Positions 33,459 to 41,507 of a DNA stretch of 41,507 nucleotides are shown here, in pieces (within the stretch, counting starts at the first letter, position 1; every line of letters starts with the position of its first letter). A program made the position numbers and the translations under genes. The stretch is from the NCBI GenBank assembly GCA_013911745.1, contig JACESO010000016.1, positions 1-41,507 on the forward strand. Reading direction: 5' to 3'. The stretch is from Sphingobium sp. (GTDB lineage Bacteria > Pseudomonadota > Alphaproteobacteria > Sphingomonadales > Sphingomonadaceae). Under the pieces are notes generated by a model. The model was not told the origin of the DNA. It was given only the letters and a program-made list of their open reading frames with translations, and searched no databases.

Positions 33459-36440
33459 TCAGAAATTATAGGTCACCCCGACATAGGCGCGGCGGCCGGC
33501 ATAGACGTTCGAATAGAAGCGATCTTTCGTGTCGTTGCCAAGATGCTGCCGCTGTTCCGATTTGGTGAGATTGATGACCGATGCGGTCAGCGAAAGTTTT
33601 TCGGTAATGTTGTAGGAGGCGTTGAGGTCCACCTGCTCATAGGGATCGTCATAGATGTTGAGGCCCGATGCAATCCCGCGCACCACCTTGCCGCGCTTGT
33701 TGTAGGAGGCGCGGACCAGGAATGTGTCCGTTTCCCAGAAGACGGAAGCATTGAGCTGGGTCTTGGCGCTGCCGACCAGCGGCGACGTGCCGACCGTCTG
33801 CCCGTCCAGCGAGATATCGGCGACCGACGTGTCGTTATAGGTGAAGTTGACCTGTGCGCCCAGACCAAAGGGCAGGGTATGCTGTGCGTAGACCTCCACG
33901 CCCTGCGACTTGGCTTTCGACCCGTTCGCCTGGGTCGAATATTGCTGCACCAGCACTTCCTCTCCCGCCACCGCCTGAGTGAGATCGAGCACCAGCGGCA
34001 CGATGAAATCCGACACATCCTTGCGGAACAGGGTTGCGCCGACGACCGAGCCGGGGTGGAAATACCATTCGATCCCCAGATCATATTGCCAGGCGGAAAA
34101 GGGCTTCAGGTCGAAATTGCCGCCATTGCCGAACCAGCCGGGCCGGGCGCCGAACTGCTGCCGGTCATAGACGAACGCATCCGAATTGAACGTCAGCGAT
34201 CGCGCGCCCGCCAGATCATTATAGGACGGCCGCGCAATCACCTTCGACACCGCGGCGCGCAGGACGAGATCAGGCTGCACTTCCCACGACACATTGAAGC
34301 TCGGCAGAAAATCCGTGTAGCTCTTCGATTCGTCCACCGGACTGAAGACGCGTCGTTCACGATCGTCGAGCGGGATCACCAGGCAGTTGCCGTCCGCGCC
34401 CTGAGGCGGCGGGGAGAAGGGCCCGCCGGGACCATTCACGCAATAATCATCCTGATAATAAAGCGTGTCGGTCGACGTTCCGGTCTGCTTGGTGTTGACG
34501 ACGCGCAGGCCCAGATTGCCCCGAAGCGTATCGGTCTTGAAGTTGAGCTGGGCATAGCCGGCCCAGATCTTTTCGCCGATCCGGTAGAGATTCTGGTCCT
34601 CCTCCACCCGAACGGAGTCGCCATAGCTGCTGTTGAGATAGTGGAGATAATTGTTGAAATCGATGCCGGGAAAGGAACTGGCGGTGAAGCCGCCGGGAAT
34701 ATTGCCGATCGCTTTGTCATAGAAGAATTCCGGCAGGGCCACCGCGCCGCCGGGCGTGTCCTGATAGCGGACCTCATTTTCCGCATCGGCATACCATTCC
34801 CGGCGACCGATCCGGCGGGTGATCTTGCCGTCGCGCCATTTGACGCCGACCTGTACCGAATCGATGAAGCCGTCAAAGGACCGGGTGAGGTCGAGCTGCG
34901 CATATTTCTGCTCGATCATGCTGTTGGTGTAGCTGCCGCCGGTCGATCCCACGTCGATCTGCGCGATGCCGTCCATCAGATTCTGCTGCAGCTCGGGCGA
35001 AAACTGCATGTCGACCGAACCATTCTTGAACGCCCAGTCGCTGACCAGATTGCCGCTGATATTCTGCGTCGCCGTAGTCAGGCGGGGCTTGGCCGCGACG
35101 CTGAAGCGCATGGACGGGCCGCCCGTCGCGCGCGTCTTCCCGACGACGAACGAGGCCTTGAACCGGTCATGCTCATATTCGCCGCTGATGTCGAAGGTGT
35201 TGGAGGTGATCTTCTCGCGGCTATATTGGCCCGACAGCTGCGGCGTTTCCATGGTGCAGGGCGTTTCCTGCGCCAGGCATCCGGTTCCGGCGGCTGGAAC
35301 GGCGAAATTGGCGCCCTGCAGGATGGTGCCGCTCTCGTCGAAAGAGCCGCCGGTGAAGAAGTTGCGATAGCCCCATTCGGGAATCTTCAGCACGTTCGAC
35401 GTGAAGTCGTTCTTGATCTGGAAGCGGAAATAATTGGCCGTCAGCGTCAGTTCGTCGCTCGGCTTCCACTGCGCCGTCGCCTGGATGCCCAGTCGCTTGC
35501 GCTGCTGGTCGAGAATGGACTCGCTCACCGCCTGGGGCGCCCAATATCCCGAATAGCGAGTGCCGTCCTGTGTCGTCGTGCCGGTATTTTCTGACCAGTA
35601 GCTGATCGCGCTGTCATTGGCATAGGGATTGCCATCGACATCGGTGGCCGGCTCGTTGGCGCGATCATAGGTCCACCAGGCCCAGCTTTCGGTCCCCGCC
35701 GACAAAGTGCGGTTGCGCCGCTCCTGATAGGTCGCACCGACCAGGATGCCAAAGGTCTCGTCCGGGTTCCGCCAGCTCAGCTGACCGGAAATTTGCGGCT
35801 CGAATTTTTCCGAGACATCGGCATAGACGCCCTCGGCAGAAAGAAAGCCCGACCAGGGGTCCAAATCCAGCGGGCGCCGCGTCTTGAGGATCACCGTACC
35901 CCCGACGCCGCCTTCGTCGAGCCTCGCCTCGGGCGATTTGAACACGTCCACGCTCGCGATCATGTTCGCCGGCAGCAGCGTATAGTTGAAGGAGCGGGAC
36001 GGGTCGCCGCTGTCGGCCGACGCGATGAAATTGCCGTTGAGCTGCGTGAGCGTCAGGTCCGAACTCAGGCCGCGGATGCTGACGCGCGATCCTTCGCCGC
36101 CGTCCCGCTCAATGATGACGCCCGGCACGCGCTGCAGCGAATCGGCGACATTCTTGTCAGGAAATTTGCCGATATCCTCGGCCGTGATGACATCGACGAA
36201 GGCGTTCGCCTCCCGCTTCTGCCGCAGGCTCTGCTCGATCGACTGGCGATAGCCGGTGACGACAATGTCGGCTGGAGCGGCTGAGCCCGGATCCGCCCCG
36301 GCAGGTTGCTGCGCAGCAGGCGCCGCATCCTGCGCCTGCGCGGTGGCAATGCCTCCCACCAGGCTGGCTGAAAGCATCAGGCCGCGCAGCATCCGACGGC
36401 GGCTCCTGCCCAATGGACGTTCCTCACGAAATTTCTTCAT
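33459..36440 (-). CDS. TonB-dependent outer-membrane receptor (Xanthomonas/Caulobacter type)
   Basis: 993-residue outer-membrane transporter energised by TonB. After a signal peptide (LSASLVGGIATAQAQ) comes a short linker and the TonB box/plug start DIVVTGYRQSIEQSL, with the plug motif DKNVADSLQRVPGV and RGLSSDLTLTQLNG; the barrel ends with aromatic Phe (RRAYVGVTYNF). The pattern QSIEQSL..KFPDKN is that of the large carbohydrate-type receptors of sphingomonads, Caulobacter and Xanthomonas. ATG 36440 is chosen for GGGAGGG about six bases upstream; the frame is open to 36536. First gene of the operon running to 26165. Predicted substrate: mannose-rich oligosaccharides. Confidence 0.95.
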   Translation of the reverse strand: MKKFREERPLGRSRRRMLRGLMLSASLVGGIATAQAQDAAPAAQQPAGADPGSAAPADIVVTGYRQSIEQSLRQKREANAFVDVITAEDIGKFPDKNVADSLQRVPGVIIERDGGEGSRVSIRGLSSDLTLTQLNGNFIASADSGDPSRSFNYTLLPANMIASVDVFKSPEARLDEGGVGGTVILKTRRPLDLDPWSGFLSAEGVYADVSEKFEPQISGQLSWRNPDETFGILVGATYQERRNRTLSAGTESWAWWTYDRANEPATDVDGNPYANDSAISYWSENTGTTTQDGTRYSGYWAPQAVSESILDQQRKRLGIQATAQWKPSDELTLTANYFRFQIKNDFTSNVLKIPEWGYRNFFTGGSFDESGTILQGANFAVPAAGTGCLAQETPCTMETPQLSGQYSREKITSNTFDISGEYEHDRFKASFVVGKTRATGGPSMRFSVAAKPRLTTATQNISGNLVSDWAFKNGSVDMQFSPELQQNLMDGIAQIDVGSTGGSYTNSMIEQKYAQLDLTRSFDGFIDSVQVGVKWRDGKITRRIGRREWYADAENEVRYQDTPGGAVALPEFFYDKAIGNIPGGFTASSFPGIDFNNYLHYLNSSYGDSVRVEEDQNLYRIGEKIWAGYAQLNFKTDTLRGNLGLRVVNTKQTGTSTDTLYYQDDYCVNGPGGPFSPPPQGADGNCLVIPLDDRERRVFSPVDESKSYTDFLPSFNVSWEVQPDLVLRAAVSKVIARPSYNDLAGARSLTFNSDAFVYDRQQFGARPGWFGNGGNFDLKPFSAWQYDLGIEWYFHPGSVVGATLFRKDVSDFIVPLVLDLTQAVAGEEVLVQQYSTQANGSKAKSQGVEVYAQHTLPFGLGAQVNFTYNDTSVADISLDGQTVGTSPLVGSAKTQLNASVFWETDTFLVRASYNKRGKVVRGIASGLNIYDDPYEQVDLNASYNITEKLSLTASVINLTKSEQRQHLGNDTKDRFYSNVYAGRRAYVGVTYNF

Positions 36441-36545
36441 TCTGACACCCTCCCAGGGCTTGGGCGATGTTCGCCCTTTCGCTCTTTTGCAGGGCGGATG
36501 AGGAGCGGGGCCCCTGTTGCCGCGCTCTAAACCCAACCCACCCTC

Positions 36546-36574
36546 ATATCAGATTAAAAAAAGCAATTTGTCAA
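36546..36574 (-). promoter_or_regulatory. Promoter of the TonB-receptor operon with regulon site B
   Basis: On the minus strand TTGACA (36574-36569), 17 bases, then TGATAT (36551-36546). The spacer begins AAATTGCTTT, nearly identical to the right half of the palindrome before the GH92/GH2 operon. The outer bases GCAATT..AATTGC (36563-36588) also form an inverted repeat. The -10 box is weak, as expected for a regulated promoter. Confidence 0.5.
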
Positions 36575-36627
36575 TTAGATTGAATTGCAGCATTGCTTGG
36601 TGGTCAAACCCTTGTGAAAACATGCTT

Positions 36628-38565
36628 TTACTCGGCGGCCGATGCGGGGCGGAACAATGGTGCTGCAATATCGGCGAGCGTTTCCGGCGTCGCTTTGGAC
36701 TGCGCGCGGTCATAGGTGAGCAGGCCGTTGATCTCGTCCTCGACATCGCTGGTCTGGGTGTAGACCGCTGCGCTCAGACCATTCTCCCTGGCCTGGCGGA
36801 TCACCTCCGCCATCTTGCGGCGGTAGCGGGTCAGATAATCGCCGTCGCCACCGGCGACCTGATAGCTCCAAAGCGACGTGCCGGGTTTCCACAAATGGCC
36901 CCGCACCGGCAGGCCGACGCCGCCATATTCCCCCAGAACAATGGCGCGATCCGCGTGGCGGGCCGGCACGTTCGGCTTGTCCTCATAGCTGTGGATGTCG
37001 AACACGTCCGAAGTGCCGGGCGCCACGTCCATCCAGCCGCTGTTCGCGTCGACCAGTCGGCTGGGGTCGAGCCCCTTGACGGTGCGCGCCAGGGTTGCGC
37101 TGTCGAACTGGCCCCAGCCTTCATTGTTCACCACCCACATCACGATCGACGGAAAGCCGCGCAGGCCGCCGATCATCCGGCTGAGTTCATGAATATGGTC
37201 CGCCATGGTGGTCGACGGGAAGATGGCCTGACCCTGGCCGGTGCCGGCGACGAACTGGTCCTCACCGCCGCCCGATGGCATGTCCTGCCAGATCATCATC
37301 CCCAGATGATCAGCATCATAATAATAGCGCGCCGGCTCCACCTTGATATGCTTGCGCACCATGTTGAAGCCGGCCTTCTTCAGGAAGAGAAGGTCGCTCT
37401 TCATCGCCTCTTCCGATGGCGGCGTCAGCAATCCATCCGGCCACCAGCCCTGGTCCAGCGTGCCGTTGTGAAAGAGCGGCTTGTTGTTGAGCAGGAGCAC
37501 CGGCTGGCCCCGCACGGGCCCGGGCCCCAACGAGATCTTGCGCATGGCGAAATAGGTTCGCACCGTGTCGCGCGGCGCGCCGACCGGCTGCGCGACCGCG
37601 TAGCGGCGCGTCTCACCCACGGTGAAGCGCGCGTCATAGGCCTGCCGGTCGCGGTCCGTCAGGCCGGCATAGGGATCGCGCACATCGACCAACTCGGCCT
37701 TCAGGTCATAGAGAAAAGGATCGTCGGGCGACCAGAGATGCGCGTCCGGAATGGCCAGTGTCGCGTGGCGGTTGCCGCGCAGGATCGTGCTGGCGACAAG
37801 CTTGCCGCCGCTGCTGGCCGTGAGGCGCACAGCGTCGGTATCGCCTGCCCAGTTGCTGAGCGCCACATCCACTTCCACCACGCCCCTGTCGATGTCGGGC
37901 GTGGCGCGGACATCGGCGATATGCAGCTTAGGCACCGGCTCGATCCACACCGTCTGCCATATGCCGCTGACCGCCGTGTACCAGATGCCGCTCGGCGCCA
38001 GCGATTGCTTGCCGCGCGGCTGGGTGCCGGCGGAATTGGGGTCGGCGACTTGCACCATCAGCTCATTGGCGCCAGGCTTCAGATAATCGGTGATGTCCAG
38101 ACCGAAGGCGTCGAAGCCGCCTTTGTGGCCGCCCACGATCGCGCCATTCACCATCACCTGTGTTGCATAGTCGACGGCGCCGAAATTGAGCATGATGCGC
38201 TGGCCCGCCCAGTCCGCCGGCACGGTGAAGCTGCGCCTGTACCAGAGCCGCTGCTCGGGCGTCAGCTTGCGCGCCACACGCGACAGGCGAGACTCGACGG
38301 GGAAGGGGACCAATATCTGCCCGTCCATCCGCGCCGGCCGAGCAACCGCCGGATCGGTGATGGCATAGTCCCACAGCCCGTTGAGGTTGCGCCACTGCTG
38401 GCGCTGCAAATGCGGGCGCGGATAGCTTTGCCAGGCATTGTCCGGCGTCACTTCCTTGCCCCAGCGCGTGACCAGATCGCTGGTATAGACATGATCGTCC
38501 TGCGCCCGCGCGACTGGCGCGATCGCCGTTGTCAGGGTCAGCAGCATCGGCGCGAGACAGCGCAT
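36628..38565 (-). CDS. GH2 glycosidase (beta-mannosidase or beta-galactosidase type)
   Basis: 645-residue exported family 2 glycosidase. A signal peptide ends near ARAQ; the N-terminal jelly roll is seen in NLNGLWDYAI and WYRRSFTVPADW, the barrel in RKHIKVEPARYYYDADHLGMM (core KHIKVEP) and IWQDMPS; acid/base Glu at about residue 482 in VVNNEGWGQFD and a nucleophile Glu in VLGEYGGVG. Retaining exo-beta-glycosidase; in this locus a beta-mannosidase for the Man-beta-1,4-GlcNAc core or a beta-linked side-group is plausible, but substrate is not readable. The frame is open into the GH92 gene, but ATG 38565 has GGGAG about seven bases upstream and directly precedes the signal peptide. Confidence 0.87.
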   Translation of the reverse strand: MRCLAPMLLTLTTAIAPVARAQDDHVYTSDLVTRWGKEVTPDNAWQSYPRPHLQRQQWRNLNGLWDYAITDPAVARPARMDGQILVPFPVESRLSRVARKLTPEQRLWYRRSFTVPADWAGQRIMLNFGAVDYATQVMVNGAIVGGHKGGFDAFGLDITDYLKPGANELMVQVADPNSAGTQPRGKQSLAPSGIWYTAVSGIWQTVWIEPVPKLHIADVRATPDIDRGVVEVDVALSNWAGDTDAVRLTASSGGKLVASTILRGNRHATLAIPDAHLWSPDDPFLYDLKAELVDVRDPYAGLTDRDRQAYDARFTVGETRRYAVAQPVGAPRDTVRTYFAMRKISLGPGPVRGQPVLLLNNKPLFHNGTLDQGWWPDGLLTPPSEEAMKSDLLFLKKAGFNMVRKHIKVEPARYYYDADHLGMMIWQDMPSGGGEDQFVAGTGQGQAIFPSTTMADHIHELSRMIGGLRGFPSIVMWVVNNEGWGQFDSATLARTVKGLDPSRLVDANSGWMDVAPGTSDVFDIHSYEDKPNVPARHADRAIVLGEYGGVGLPVRGHLWKPGTSLWSYQVAGGDGDYLTRYRRKMAEVIRQARENGLSAAVYTQTSDVEDEINGLLTYDRAQSKATPETLADIAAPLFRPASAAE

Positions 38566-38567
38566 CC

Positions 38568-40937
38568 TCATTCTCCCTTGCCCGCGGTGTCGGACATGGA
38601 CGGCGCCATAGCGGCCGGCGCGCTGCCCCAAGTCTTGTTGGGCTTTGGCCCCATGACGAAGCTGATCCGCGCACCGTTCTTGATGTCGGCATGGCGGAAC
38701 CAGGGCTTGGTCCAGGGCTTGCCGTTCAGCGTCATCGACTGGATGTAGATATTGGCGGCGCTGTTGTTGCGCGCGTCGATCTCCAGCAGTTTGCCGCCGC
38801 CCATTTGCAGGCGGACATGGTCGAAGATCGGGCTGCCGATCATGTAGACATCGCTCGATGGATCGACCGGATAGAAGCCCATGGCGCTCATCACATACCA
38901 GGAGGATGTCGCGCCCTGATCGTCCATGCCGGCATAACCATAGCCGGCCGCATCGCTGCCATACATGTCGTTGAGAATCCGTCGGACCAGCGCCTGCGTC
39001 TTCCACGGCTGGCCGGACCAGTCATAATAGTATGGCACCTGCTGGTCGGGCTGGTTGCCATGGACATATTGGCCGATCAGGCCCGTGCAATCGCGGCAAA
39101 TGCCCTTGGGCGTGTAGGGCGTCGAGAAAAAGGCATCCAGCTTCGCGTTGAACGCCTCGCGCCCGCCCAGCAGCGTCATCAGCCCCTTCGCATCGTGCGG
39201 CGCCAGCCACAGCGTCGACCAGCCCGATGCTTCCTTCATCATGAAATTATAATAGGGCTCCTGAGGATCGAAGGGCGCGATCCATTTCCCGTCGGCCGTG
39301 CGTCCCCTGACGAAGCCGGTCGACCGGTCGAAGACATTGGCATAATTGCTTGCGCGCTGCAGGAAACGGCGCTGATCCTCCGTTTTGCCCAGCCGCGCGG
39401 CATAATCGGCCAGGGCATGATCGTCCCAGGCATATTCCAGCGTCGTCGCCGCGCCTGCCTTGCCCCCGGCATAGGGTGGGCTGGGATTTCCCTGCGGCAC
39501 GATATCGGCGATCCAGCCCTGGCGGTCATATTCCGCCAGATAGTCGCGCGGTCCCTTGGGATCGGTGGCGTTCTTGCGCAGATAGGGCCACACGCCCGCA
39601 TAGTCGAACGGAATGCCGCGCTTCCATGCGCCCAGATACAGGAATACCGCATTGTCGCCATGGAAGGAGGTGTTCATATACCCCCTTTCCTGCGCCATCT
39701 CATATTCCGACTGCATGATGTCCTGCACCACGTCGGGCTCCATCAGCGCGAGCAGGACGATCTGGTTGCGACCCGTGTCCCAGAAGGGCACCGGGCCGTA
39801 GCGATCATGCGTGGCGACCTGCACCTTGCCATTGCTGTCGGTGAAGCGCTCGCCCTTCTGCGCGATCAGGCGAGGGCTCGCGAAGGACTGGAACAGGGTG
39901 GAATAGAAGAGCGACCGCTGCTTGGCCGTCCCGCCGCTGACCTGCACGCGTCCCAGCAGCCGGTCCCATGCGCTGCGGGCGGCGGCGCGGACCGCTGCGA
40001 AGTCCCAGCCGGGCAGTTCCTGGCGCAGGCGTTGGGTCGCCTGCTCATAGCTGGTGCCGTGCGCCATGCGCACCAGCACCTTGTCGCCGGGCCGGGTTTG
40101 ATATGTGACGTAGGCGCCGGCATAGTCGCCTTCGATGCTGCGGCTCGCCGGTGCGACATCCTTGTTGCCGATGCCCCAGCCCCTGTCATCCCCCGGCGAC
40201 CGGCGGAATGTTCCGAACTGGGTGAAAGGGCGGGAGAATTCAGCGACGAAATAGCGCCCGTCGATGGACTCGCGGCCCTTGGAAATGCCGCGAATGCTGT
40301 GATCGTCGATCACCTCGATCGTGCCCCCGTGCCCGAGCAGGTTGAGCAGGATATTGGACCGCTCACTTTGCGGGAAGCTGAACTGCATCAGGCTGGCCCA
40401 GCGCGTCGCGGTCAGTTCGACCTTGGTTTTGAAGCTGTCGAGATTGACCGAATAATAGCCCGGCGCCGCCACCTCGCGCGCCTTGTCATAATAGGCCTGG
40501 CTATAGGCAGGCGCTGCCGACCAGTCGCCGACGACCGGCATGATGACGGGCTCGGCATTGCCGCCATAGGTCTGGCCACCGCCACCGGTGAAGCCGATCA
40601 TCGTAGGATTGGTGTAATAATAGGGCGTGGGCACGCCATTGGGGTAGGTCAGCGCGATATTGTTGTTCATCGGCGCTGCCTCGACCGAACTGTGCGGCAG
40701 CCGCGCACCCGGAGAAGTCTGGCCTGAATAGACCGGCTCCCCCGGTGGTGGCGCATTGCCGATCAGTTCCTGGCGATCGAGCGGCGCCGTGCCGACCAAG
40801 GGATTGGCGATGTCGACCCCGCGCAGGCTGGGCGCTTGAGCGATCGCGGCGGGCATCGTCGTCGCCATGAGCAAGATAGCGCATGGTGATGCCAAGCTCC
40901 GCAGTGCTGACCATTTGTCGATGGATGCCATGCCCAT
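38568..40937 (-). CDS. GH92 alpha-mannosidase (third, divergent subgroup)
   Basis: 789-residue GH92 protein, first gene of an operon with GH2. Signal peptide ends near AAIAQ. The C-terminal catalytic half is canonical (YVHGNQPDQQVPYYYDWSGQ, DDQGATSSWYVMSAMGFYP with the DD..SSW core, MKEASGW for the acid region, VMGPKPNKTWG). The N-terminal domain differs: where the other two copies read PFGM..FSHTHLSG or PWGM..THQPSPWMGD, this one reads PHSSVEAAPMNNN and MIGFTGGGGQTYGG. This points to another linkage or aglycone. AGGAGG lies three bases before ATG 40937; ATG 40931 is the alternative. Its stop overlaps an ATG two codons before the GH2 start. Confidence 0.9.
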   Translation of the reverse strand: MGMASIDKWSALRSLASPCAILLMATTMPAAIAQAPSLRGVDIANPLVGTAPLDRQELIGNAPPPGEPVYSGQTSPGARLPHSSVEAAPMNNNIALTYPNGVPTPYYYTNPTMIGFTGGGGQTYGGNAEPVIMPVVGDWSAAPAYSQAYYDKAREVAAPGYYSVNLDSFKTKVELTATRWASLMQFSFPQSERSNILLNLLGHGGTIEVIDDHSIRGISKGRESIDGRYFVAEFSRPFTQFGTFRRSPGDDRGWGIGNKDVAPASRSIEGDYAGAYVTYQTRPGDKVLVRMAHGTSYEQATQRLRQELPGWDFAAVRAAARSAWDRLLGRVQVSGGTAKQRSLFYSTLFQSFASPRLIAQKGERFTDSNGKVQVATHDRYGPVPFWDTGRNQIVLLALMEPDVVQDIMQSEYEMAQERGYMNTSFHGDNAVFLYLGAWKRGIPFDYAGVWPYLRKNATDPKGPRDYLAEYDRQGWIADIVPQGNPSPPYAGGKAGAATTLEYAWDDHALADYAARLGKTEDQRRFLQRASNYANVFDRSTGFVRGRTADGKWIAPFDPQEPYYNFMMKEASGWSTLWLAPHDAKGLMTLLGGREAFNAKLDAFFSTPYTPKGICRDCTGLIGQYVHGNQPDQQVPYYYDWSGQPWKTQALVRRILNDMYGSDAAGYGYAGMDDQGATSSWYVMSAMGFYPVDPSSDVYMIGSPIFDHVRLQMGGGKLLEIDARNNSAANIYIQSMTLNGKPWTKPWFRHADIKNGARISFVMGPKPNKTWGSAPAAMAPSMSDTAGKGE

Positions 40938-40981
40938 GCCCCTCCTCTGCTCGCGTGGCGATCTTCAGCCGCCTCTCACGC

Positions 40982-41009
40982 AATTTATTAAAGCAATTTG
41001 CTTTGTCAA
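40982..41009 (-). promoter_or_regulatory. Promoter of the GH92-GH2 operon with regulon site C
   Basis: On the minus strand TTGACA (41009-41004), 16 bases, then TAAATT (40987-40982). The spacer is almost entirely the 15-bp palindrome AAAGCAATTTGCTTT (40990-41004), symmetrical around one central base, so a repressor bound there would cover the -35/-10 interval. It shares AAAGCAATTTG with the region before the TonB receptor. Confidence 0.55.
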
Positions 41010-41101
41010 TTAACATTTGTCGAGGGGGCGTTAGACTGGGACTGAGCGACTGGTCGTCAGCCCAGAAGCTTTGATACCGCCCGCGGGCAAGACCGAAGGG
41101 G

Positions 41102-41122
41102 GAGGGCGCTCAGGCCGCCCTC
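41102..41122 (-). terminator. Possible stem-loop downstream of the DUF3526-like gene
   Basis: GAGGGCG (41102-41108) and CGCCCTC (41116-41122), perfect 7-bp stem, seven-base loop. It follows the stop of the gene ending at 41209 on its own strand. No T-run is present. Confidence 0.35.
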
Positions 41123-41208
41123 GCCTCACGATTACAGCGAGAGAACTCGCGCACGAGCGATCACCCGGCCTGTAACGGCTAGCGCGGCATACCGCCGCGC
41201 GCTTCGCC

Positions 41209-41507
41209 TCAGGAGGACGGAAAGCGCGGCGTGCGGACGAAATCCTCCTTGCCGAACGGGGTGTCGGTGAAGAGATAGCGGTAGTAGAATCGGCGTAGCG
41301 TCTGGTGATAGGCGCGGATGCGGTCCTGATAGGCAAGCTGCGCCTGCATGTCCGTATCCGCCAGACGTGCCAGCGCCGCCTGCACCCCGACTGATGGCAG
41401 CACCCATCCCAGCGCGCGCGCCGCGCGATCGCGCGCTTCTATGCCGTTGCGATAGGCTGCCGCCTTGGGCGCGACGCTTTCGTCGCCCACCTGATGAAAG
41501 GCGAAAT
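41209..41507 (-). CDS. C-terminus of a membrane/ABC permease-like protein, DUF3526-type (partial)
   Basis: Only the last 98 codons are inside the window; the frame continues past base 41507. The visible part reads FHQVGDESVAPKAAAYRNGIEARDRAARALGW in order (core: AAAYRNGIEARDRAA), then LPSVGVQAALARLADTD and a basic/aromatic stretch AYHQTLRRFYYRYLF. This resembles the extracytoplasmic C-terminal region of DUF3526 ABC-2 permeases, where a helical segment before LPSVGVQ is followed by the AYH..LR motif. No hydrophobic helix is within the fragment. It may not belong to the mannoside locus. Confidence 0.45.
   Translation of the reverse strand, partial: FAFHQVGDESVAPKAAAYRNGIEARDRAARALGWVLPSVGVQAALARLADTDMQAQLAYQDRIRAYHQTLRRFYYRYLFTDTPFGKEDFVRTPRFPSS

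Noticed and set aside
33408-35594. 728-codon open frame antisense to the TonB receptor
   Set aside because: Shadow of a conserved receptor; no ribosome site, no family signature.
36628-39006. GH2 frame extended upstream to 39006
   Set aside because: The extra part overlaps the end of the GH92 gene in another frame and reads as shadow protein. The signal peptide and GGGAG ribosome site fix the start at 38565.
38529-40727. Long plus-strand frame opposite the third GH92 (similar ones lie at 36517, 28627 and 26495)
   Set aside because: All mirror strongly supported glycosidase genes and show the same Arg/His/Gly-rich shadow composition.

Overview
This 41.5 kb window looks like chromosome of a GC-rich alphaproteobacterium, most likely a sphingomonad (Sphingobium/Sphingomonas-like). 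That is an inference from the very high GC with long antisense shadow frames, the large Xanthomonas/Caulobacter-type TonB receptor, a MucR/Ros regulator, and sugar use through a TonB locus with Tat- and Sec-exported glycosidases. No rRNA, tRNA or CRISPR array was recognised.

Layout. 1-636: the N-terminal part of a GalU read leftwards from a TTG start. 1038-1189: a consensus-like promoter driving a 29-residue hydrophobic peptide. 1357-5497: a motility/signalling island with a PilZ protein and flagellin (minus strand), diverging from a MASE1-type histidine kinase and a FixJ/NarL-type response regulator (plus strand). 5498-9728: a sparse region with two overlapping perfect hairpins, several small uncertain ORFs, undecaprenyl-diphosphatase (uppP) and a MucR-family regulator. 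9822-11094: a decayed IS5-family element with 16-bp terminal repeats and a 4-bp AGGT duplication, followed by about 330 bases of AT-rich, gene-free DNA.

11596-19566 is a C4-dicarboxylate module. The dctB-dctD two-component pair diverges from dctA, an outer-membrane porin and malate:quinone oxidoreductase. The dctB-dctA gap holds a good sigma-54 promoter (-24/-12) and two palindromes 32 bp apart that look like tandem DctD sites. Together the genes would bring malate/succinate across the outer membrane (porin) and inner membrane (DctA) and feed electrons from malate to quinone (Mqo). The DctD protein has an altered GAFTGA loop, which fits poorly with the sigma-54 promoter. A D-lactate-type dehydrogenase and a Tat-exported beta-carbonic anhydrase follow.

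21591-40937 is a complete alpha-mannoside utilisation locus: mannose-6-phosphate isomerase and a ROK sugar kinase (overlapping genes), an MFS sugar porter, a ROK-family regulator, and two successive minus-strand operons. The first is GH92 then GH2; the second is TonB receptor, GH43, GH92, GH125, GH92. The logic is uptake through the receptor, trimming of alpha-1,2/1,3- and alpha-1,6-mannose in the periplasm, import of mannose by the MFS porter, phosphorylation and isomerisation to fructose-6-phosphate. The control regions of the three transcription units share AT-rich GCAA(A)TT words, which suggests one regulon controlled by the ROK protein. The window ends inside a minus-strand gene resembling the C-terminus of a DUF3526-type ABC permease.
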